This document shows positions 32,119 through 35,889 of a stretch of 35,889 nucleotides of DNA, piece after piece. The position numbers and the translations under genes were made by a program. Origin of the DNA: Clostridia bacterium. Lineage in GTDB: Bacteria > Bacillota > Clostridia > Christensenellales > CAG-138. Each line of letters opens with the position of its first letter. Position 1 is the first letter of the stretch. Under the pieces are notes generated by a model that had not been told where the DNA came from, did no database searches, and saw only the letters and a program-made list of their open reading frames with translations. The stretch lies in the NCBI GenBank assembly GCA_017429985.1, contig JAFRNW010000016.1, positions 1 through 35,889 on the forward strand. Reading direction: 5' to 3'.

Positions 32119-33582
32119 TTACGGGGCGGGCGTGGCTACTGCTGCGTCCGTAGCTGCAGGCGCTGCCGTGGCGGCGGCAGCTGCGGCTGCGTTTGCGGAA
32201 ATAGCATTGCCGCTGTAGAGAAGCTGCAGCGTTGTCTGTCCGGCTTTGCCGTCCGCTTCCAGCTGGTTCGCTGTCTGGAAGGCCTTGATCGCGTCAACGG
32301 TGCTCTGCCCGCAGTGACCTGTTGCGGAAGCTTTCAGATATCCGAGACTGATCAGCGCTTCCTGCAGCTTCTTGACGGCCTCTCCCTCATCGTTTCTTTC
32401 AATATAGAACGCCTTGGCACTGTCTGACATCAATGCATCGTAAGTCAGCGGACCGCAGTTCCCATCCGTATCCAGTCCGTTCTTCGACTGGAACGTGCGG
32501 ATCGCGTTCTTCGTTGTTTTACCGTAAACCGTTGTGACCTGCTGGACACCGTCCACGACGGGATAGTTCATGTATCCGAGGTCGATCAGCCTCTGCTGGA
32601 TCTCCGCGACGATATCCCCTGTCATTCCGAATTCAAGAGGCGTGGCGAGAGGATGGGGCGTCGGCGTAGGAGCCTGTGTCGGTTCCGGAGTCTGCTCCTC
32701 AGGCGCATCCGTTGCGACCGGGGTCGGGGATGTTGCCACGACAACTTCCTGAGAACCCGGATTCTTCGGCAGCAGAACCACGAGCAGGATGATCGCGATC
32801 AGGAGAAGCACAATGCCTCCGCCGATCAGAAGAAGCGTTCTGGTGGGTACTCTGGACAGCTTTCTCTTGAACGAGCGGACCATCTTGGAAAAACCGCTGC
32901 GTTTCTTCTTCCGCGGCTTCTCCTCGTACTCCTCTTCGTAATCCTCTTCGTAATCGTCCCCGTCGTAGTCGTCGTCATAAGGCTGATCGTACTCGGCCTC
33001 TTCATCTCTGCCTCTGGATTCATCATACCTTCCGGCAGCATAATCCTGACGTCTTCTTCCTCCCGCAGGCGCATAATACGGATTGTTCGCGTACGCGGGA
33101 TCCTCTCCCTGCGGACCGTACGGTCCGTATCCGGGATAGCCCTGCCCGGGCTGCCCGTAATACTGCTGCGCATAGCGGGGATCCATGTTCTGCTGGTAAT
33201 ACTGCTGCGCGTAGCGGGGATCCATATTCTGCTGCGCATAACGGGGATCCATGTTCTGCTGATAATACTGCTCGTTATACTGCTGTGCATAACGGGGATC
33301 CATATTCTGCGGATAATACGGATCGTTGTATTGGTTGTTGTAGTATCCGTACTGCTGCGCGTAACCCTGCTGAGCGAACCTCGGATCATACCCGTACTGC
33401 GCAGGATCGCCGTAATACTCGTCCTGCTGCACCTGCTTGTGATGATTGTAGCCTGCCTGCTGTTCTTCAGCAGCGGGTGCCTCTGCAGGCTCTTCGTAAT
33501 GTTCCTCTACAGGCATCTGCTCCGCAGCTTCCGTTTCGATTTCTTCTTCCGGAATACTGTTATTTTTGATTCGGTCCTCCAT
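32119..33582 (-). CDS. Membrane protein: prion-like repeat domain inside, two peptidoglycan-binding domains outside
   Basis: A 487-residue single-pass protein. Residues 1-45 are acidic. Residues 45-175 are Tyr/Gln/Asn/Pro-rich low complexity, holding four copies of NMDPRYAQQ (starting about 93, 110, 119, 132) and a degenerate DPRFAQQ at 66. Residues 190-222 are extremely acidic, followed by a basic KPRKKKR patch and the membrane helix (about 249-271). Outside, a Thr-Pro linker leads to two peptidoglycan-binding-like domains (about 315-380 and 390-450) with LGY and AIKAFQ/AIRTFQ helices. An Ala-rich tail ends the protein. I start at ATG 33582, with AGGAG six bases upstream; a TTG six codons earlier is unlikely. 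No enzyme domain; it could link the wall to a cytoplasmic assembly. Confidence 0.85.
   Translation of the reverse strand: MEDRIKNNSIPEEEIETEAAEQMPVEEHYEEPAEAPAAEEQQAGYNHHKQVQQDEYYGDPAQYGYDPRFAQQGYAQQYGYYNNQYNDPYYPQNMDPRYAQQYNEQYYQQNMDPRYAQQNMDPRYAQQYYQQNMDPRYAQQYYGQPGQGYPGYGPYGPQGEDPAYANNPYYAPAGGRRRQDYAAGRYDESRGRDEEAEYDQPYDDDYDGDDYEEDYEEEYEEKPRKKKRSGFSKMVRSFKRKLSRVPTRTLLLIGGGIVLLLIAIILLVVLLPKNPGSQEVVVATSPTPVATDAPEEQTPEPTQAPTPTPHPLATPLEFGMTGDIVAEIQQRLIDLGYMNYPVVDGVQQVTTVYGKTTKNAIRTFQSKNGLDTDGNCGPLTYDALMSDSAKAFYIERNDEGEAVKKLQEALISLGYLKASATGHCGQSTVDAIKAFQTANQLEADGKAGQTTLQLLYSGNAISANAAAAAAATAAPAATDAAVATPAP
33160..33306 (-). repeat. Tandem imperfect coding repeats (NMDPRYAQQ units)
   Basis: Four imperfect direct repeats of about 27-51 bases within the peptidoglycan-binding protein gene, each encoding NMDPRYAQQ followed by a variable Tyr/Gln spacer. 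Synonymous differences between copies show they are not freshly duplicated. Confidence 0.85.
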
Positions 33583-33987
33583 CTGATTCTCCTCGCTCAA
33601 TTAATAAAGAGCTATCCCTTCTCAAAGAATTACAGCCATGTAAACATACTATTACACACATAATAGTGTACTGTGTCCATCACAAGAATTCTCACGGTAT
33701 ATTGTTAATAAACTGTGGATAATTTGTAAATACATGCCGCCTGGTTCCGTTCCTCTCCATCGTGCCGCACACGTATCGGCAAACGGTATCCGTGCTTGGC
33801 GCGGGTCAGGTCTCCCTGCGGCACAAGCGGTATTGCCGTGCATCATCCGTTTCTGCCGGCGGTTCCTGCCGCTCTTTCCTATCATTCCGACTATTTCAAC
33901 GATGTTTCACAAACCGTTCACAACATGTTAATGTATGCTTGCTATACTGGTTATCTGTAAAAGACTACAAATAGAGAGTGAACTGCT
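33583..33987. other. Divergent intergenic region with DnaA box and structured G/C-rich core
   Basis: No gene is supported in these 405 bases. An A/T-rich left part contains a perfect DnaA-box sequence TGTGGATAA (33714-33722). A G/C-rich core (about 33730-33880) contains an 8-base inverted repeat GTGCCGCA/TGCGGCAC (33762-33769 and 33817-33824) enclosing further complementary bits. The dacA promoter is at 33940-33948. Short open frames on both strands lack ribosome-binding sites. Confidence 0.5.
33940..33948 (+). promoter_or_regulatory. Extended -10 promoter for the carboxypeptidase gene
   Basis: TATACT (33943-33948) preceded by TGC; a TTCACA lies 20 bases upstream, too far to be an ideal -35. 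Initiation would be about 33 bases before the ATG. Confidence 0.55.
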
Positions 33988-35646
33988 ATGAAGAAAAAAT
34001 GCCTTTCCTGCCTGTTTGCGGCAATGCTGCTGTTTGCAGCTGTCATTCCAGGTATCGCTTTGGCAGATTTTAATTATGATGTGATCGGCACCCCGCATAT
34101 TATTGTAATTGACGCCAGCGATCTGTCCGCCGCGTCCCCGGTCTATGAACGGGCCGCGGATGAGCAGATCTATCCAGCCAGTACAACGAAGATGCTTACG
34201 TGTCTGTTAGCGCTTGAGCATTCCTCCCCTGACGCCGAAGTAACCGTAGGCGAAGAGATCCGCGGATTCTTCGAAACGAAAAAAGGCTATACCACCGGAC
34301 CCAGTGGCAGTTCTCTGATGGGGCTCGTTGTCGGAGAAACGGTTACCATGCGCGACCTTATGTATGGGCTCATGCTTTCGTCCGGAAATGATGCCGCAGA
34401 CGCAATCGCCGTTGCCATCGGCGGTACAATACAGGATTTCGTTTCCATGATGAACGAAAAAGCAGCCGAGATTGGGATGACCGGATCCCATTTTACGAAT
34501 CCGAACGGCGTGCACAACGACAATCACTATTCCACTGCCCGGGACATGGCAAAGCTGGCGGCATATGCCATGAATAACCAGACATTCGCAGAAATCGTCA
34601 GAACTCCTGCGTACACGGTTCCATCCAACAGTACGCGTCAGCAGGATCTCAACCTGATCAATTCCAACTTCCTCCTGACATCCCTGGGTTCATCTAATTA
34701 TTCATCATACCCGTACGAGTACTGCATCGGCATTAAAACCGGCATGACCCCAAAATCTGGCTACTGCCTGGTCGCGGCAGCAGAAAAAGACGGCGCGCGG
34801 GCGATCGTATGCCTCTATGGAGATCCTTCCGACGGATCCTCCATGGATCGTTTTGCAAACGCGAAAAGAATATTTGAAGACTTGTTTGATACAGCATATG
34901 TCACGGTCAGTGCCGATCAGCTGACACTGGAAAACAGTTTTTCATGCGCTGTCCCCCATGCCAGGCCAGAAGATCTGGACGAAGACGGTCTGCTTCATCT
35001 GACCGTTGATCAGGCGTCTTTCACGATCAAAACGCTTCCTCAGGAAGCGAACGCAATACTGAACGGCACATCCCCCGTTACAGCCGAAGTGCAGTGGATC
35101 GATTCTCTTTCCGCTCCCATTCATCAGGGGCAGCAGATCGGAATTGTGAATTACAAGCTTGGCAATAAAACGCTGTATACCACCGTGCTGACTTCCCCGA
35201 GGGACATCCTGGAAGTTGCGGTAATCTCCCAGGGTGAAAGCAGCGAGGCGCTGGCGGATGGTTCCCAGGTAGCTTCCAATTCCCTTCTGACCGCGCCGGA
35301 AATCAGCCCGAAACCGACGTCAAAACCGTCGTCTCCCGTCAGTCCTTTTGTCATCGTGCTGATTATTCTCATCGTTATCCTGATCATTGCACTGGCAGTT
35401 GTGCTGATCGTATCCTCTTCGCAGAAAAAGAAGCGGACGCAGGCCAGAAAGCGCAGAACTGGCTATTCCTCGCCGACAGCCCGTCAGGGAGACACTTACC
35501 GCCCTGCTTCCAGAAACAGATCAGCCAGGTCCTCTTCCGAGCGCTCCTCGAGAGACTACTACTCCAGGACAGGCCGGCCTTCGGAACGAAACAGCTCTAC
35601 CCGCAGCCGGAATTATTCCTCCGAGAGAGACCGGCAGAGACGCTGA
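33988..35646 (+). CDS. dacA: D-alanyl-D-alanine carboxypeptidase (S11, DacA-like) with basic cytoplasmic tail
   Basis: Penicillin-binding enzyme that removes the terminal D-Ala of wall peptides. The signal peptide is cut near ALA-D (about residue 26). Active-site motifs are Ser65-x-x-Lys68 (ASTTK), Ser132-Gly133-Asn134 and Lys250-Thr251-Gly252, all intact. A beta-rich C-terminal domain (about 300-420) and a Pro-rich spacer precede a true membrane helix (about 449-473), rather than the amphipathic anchor usual in PBP5. After it comes a ~75-residue cytoplasmic tail rich in Arg and Ser, an uncommon addition. The 552-residue length exceeds the typical ~400-440 because of this tail. The gene is a single unit upstream of two tRNAs. 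Confidence 0.93.
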   Translation: MKKKCLSCLFAAMLLFAAVIPGIALADFNYDVIGTPHIIVIDASDLSAASPVYERAADEQIYPASTTKMLTCLLALEHSSPDAEVTVGEEIRGFFETKKGYTTGPSGSSLMGLVVGETVTMRDLMYGLMLSSGNDAADAIAVAIGGTIQDFVSMMNEKAAEIGMTGSHFTNPNGVHNDNHYSTARDMAKLAAYAMNNQTFAEIVRTPAYTVPSNSTRQQDLNLINSNFLLTSLGSSNYSSYPYEYCIGIKTGMTPKSGYCLVAAAEKDGARAIVCLYGDPSDGSSMDRFANAKRIFEDLFDTAYVTVSADQLTLENSFSCAVPHARPEDLDEDGLLHLTVDQASFTIKTLPQEANAILNGTSPVTAEVQWIDSLSAPIHQGQQIGIVNYKLGNKTLYTTVLTSPRDILEVAVISQGESSEALADGSQVASNSLLTAPEISPKPTSKPSSPVSPFVIVLIILIVILIIALAVVLIVSSSQKKKRTQARKRRTGYSSPTARQGDTYRPASRNRSARSSSERSSRDYYSRTGRPSERNSSTRSRNYSSERDRQRR

Positions 35647-35687
35647 TTCTCTGCGCAGATTGACTTTCTGCATGTTGATTTTCCGTC

Positions 35688-35716
35688 TTGACAAATAATC
35701 CGCATTTCCCTATACT
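35688..35716 (+). promoter_or_regulatory. tRNA promoter
   Basis: TTGACA (35688-35693), exact 17-base spacer, TATACT (35711-35716): the strongest consensus promoter in the window, ending 18 bases before the tRNA-Thr gene. Confidence 0.88.
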
Positions 35717-35734
35717 AAATCAGTGCGGATATTT

Positions 35735-35810
35735 GCCAATGTAGCTCAGTTGGTAGAGCAGCTGATTCGTAATCAGCAGGTCAGCGGTTCGAGTCCGCTC
35801 ATTGGCTCCA
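35735..35810 (+). tRNA. tRNA-Thr (anticodon CGT)
   Basis: 76 bases forming a full cloverleaf. The acceptor arm is GCCAATG/CATTGGC, the anticodon stem GCTGA/TCAGC closes the loop TTCGTAA with anticodon CGT at 35768-35770, and the T loop is GGTTCGAGTCC. The 3' CCA is encoded. It reads ACG threonine codons. Confidence 0.97.
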
Positions 35811-35812
35811 TA

Positions 35813-35889
35813 CGAGGTGTAGCGCAGTTTGGTAGCGCGTTTGGTTCGGGACCAAAAGGCCGCTGGTTCAAATCCAGTCACCTCGACCA
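35813..35889 (+). tRNA. tRNA-Pro (anticodon CGG)
   Basis: 77 bases ending exactly at the window edge. Acceptor CGAGGTG/CACCTCG, anticodon stem TTTGG/CCAAA around TTCGGGA with anticodon CGG at 35847-35849, and T loop GGTTCAAATCC; the 3' CCA is encoded. It begins two bases after tRNA-Thr, so they share a transcript. Confidence 0.97.

Noticed and set aside
33160..33306. Regular repeats that might suggest a CRISPR array
   Set aside because: The units stay in frame and encode NMDPRYAQQ within a membrane protein; spacing is irregular and there are no spacers or cas genes.
33652..33931. Short frames on both strands between the wall-protein gene and dacA
   Set aside because: No ribosome-binding sites, Arg/Pro-biased composition, no similarity recognised.

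Overview
The window reads as a chromosomal segment of an anaerobic Firmicute of the class Clostridia, with moderate G+C (about half by eye). Support comes from the rpoB-rpoC-L7Ae-rpsL-rpsG-fusA-tuf order, the rpsF-ssb-rpsR operon, a zinc-type S18, LCP and YkuD cell-wall enzymes with Thr-Pro linkers, and a trimeric NAD-linked [FeFe]-hydrogenase. I cannot name the genus; an uncultured gut lineage is a guess. No phage genes, insertion sequences or CRISPR array were seen.

Layout. (1) 1-11823, minus strand: the transcription/translation block. rpoB and rpoC are followed by an unrecognised Cys-rich membrane protein, then an L7Ae-like protein, rpsL, rpsG, fusA (TTG start) and the start of tuf, cut by the window edge. 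rpoB has its own promoter at 11978-12006 and the str part has one at 3659-3688. (2) 12245-19634: cell-wall and housekeeping genes on both strands: a lipoprotein L,D-transpeptidase, a PepV-type M20 dipeptidase, rpsF-ssb-rpsR, a papain-like hypothetical, a CarD-type regulator, an LCP ligase and a DUF368 polyprenyl-phosphate transporter. (3) 19822-22187, plus strand: a polyprenyl sugar-phosphate transferase, a lipoprotein barnase and a barstar. (4) 22461-23330, minus: a membrane-anchored double-SH3 protein. (5) 23697-31978, plus: a ten-gene hydrogenase operon. The enzyme subunits (hydC, a [2Fe-2S] protein, hydB, hydA) bracket what looks like a signalling module: two DRTGG proteins, two GHKL ATPases, a PHP phosphoesterase and a hydrogenase-like sensor. 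(6) 32119-33582, minus: a peptidoglycan-binding membrane protein with a prion-like cytoplasmic repeat domain. (7) 33988-35646, plus: a DacA-type carboxypeptidase. (8) 35735-35889: tRNA-Thr(CGT) and tRNA-Pro(CGG) behind a near-consensus promoter.

How they fit together. The hydrogenase trimer probably couples NADH and reduced ferredoxin oxidation to H2 production; the proteins between its genes probably sense redox or H2 state and relay it, but target and chemistry are unknown. Cell-wall functions recur: cross-linking, trimming, lipid-carrier recycling, polymer attachment and two wall-anchored adaptor-like proteins. The best candidates for new biology are the barnase-barstar pair, where a textbook interface contact looks lost on both sides, the module inside the hydrogenase operon, and the prion-like wall-binding protein. 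Smaller curiosities are a highly acidic RpoB tail, mutually exclusive hairpins before rpsF, and widespread extended -10 promoters.
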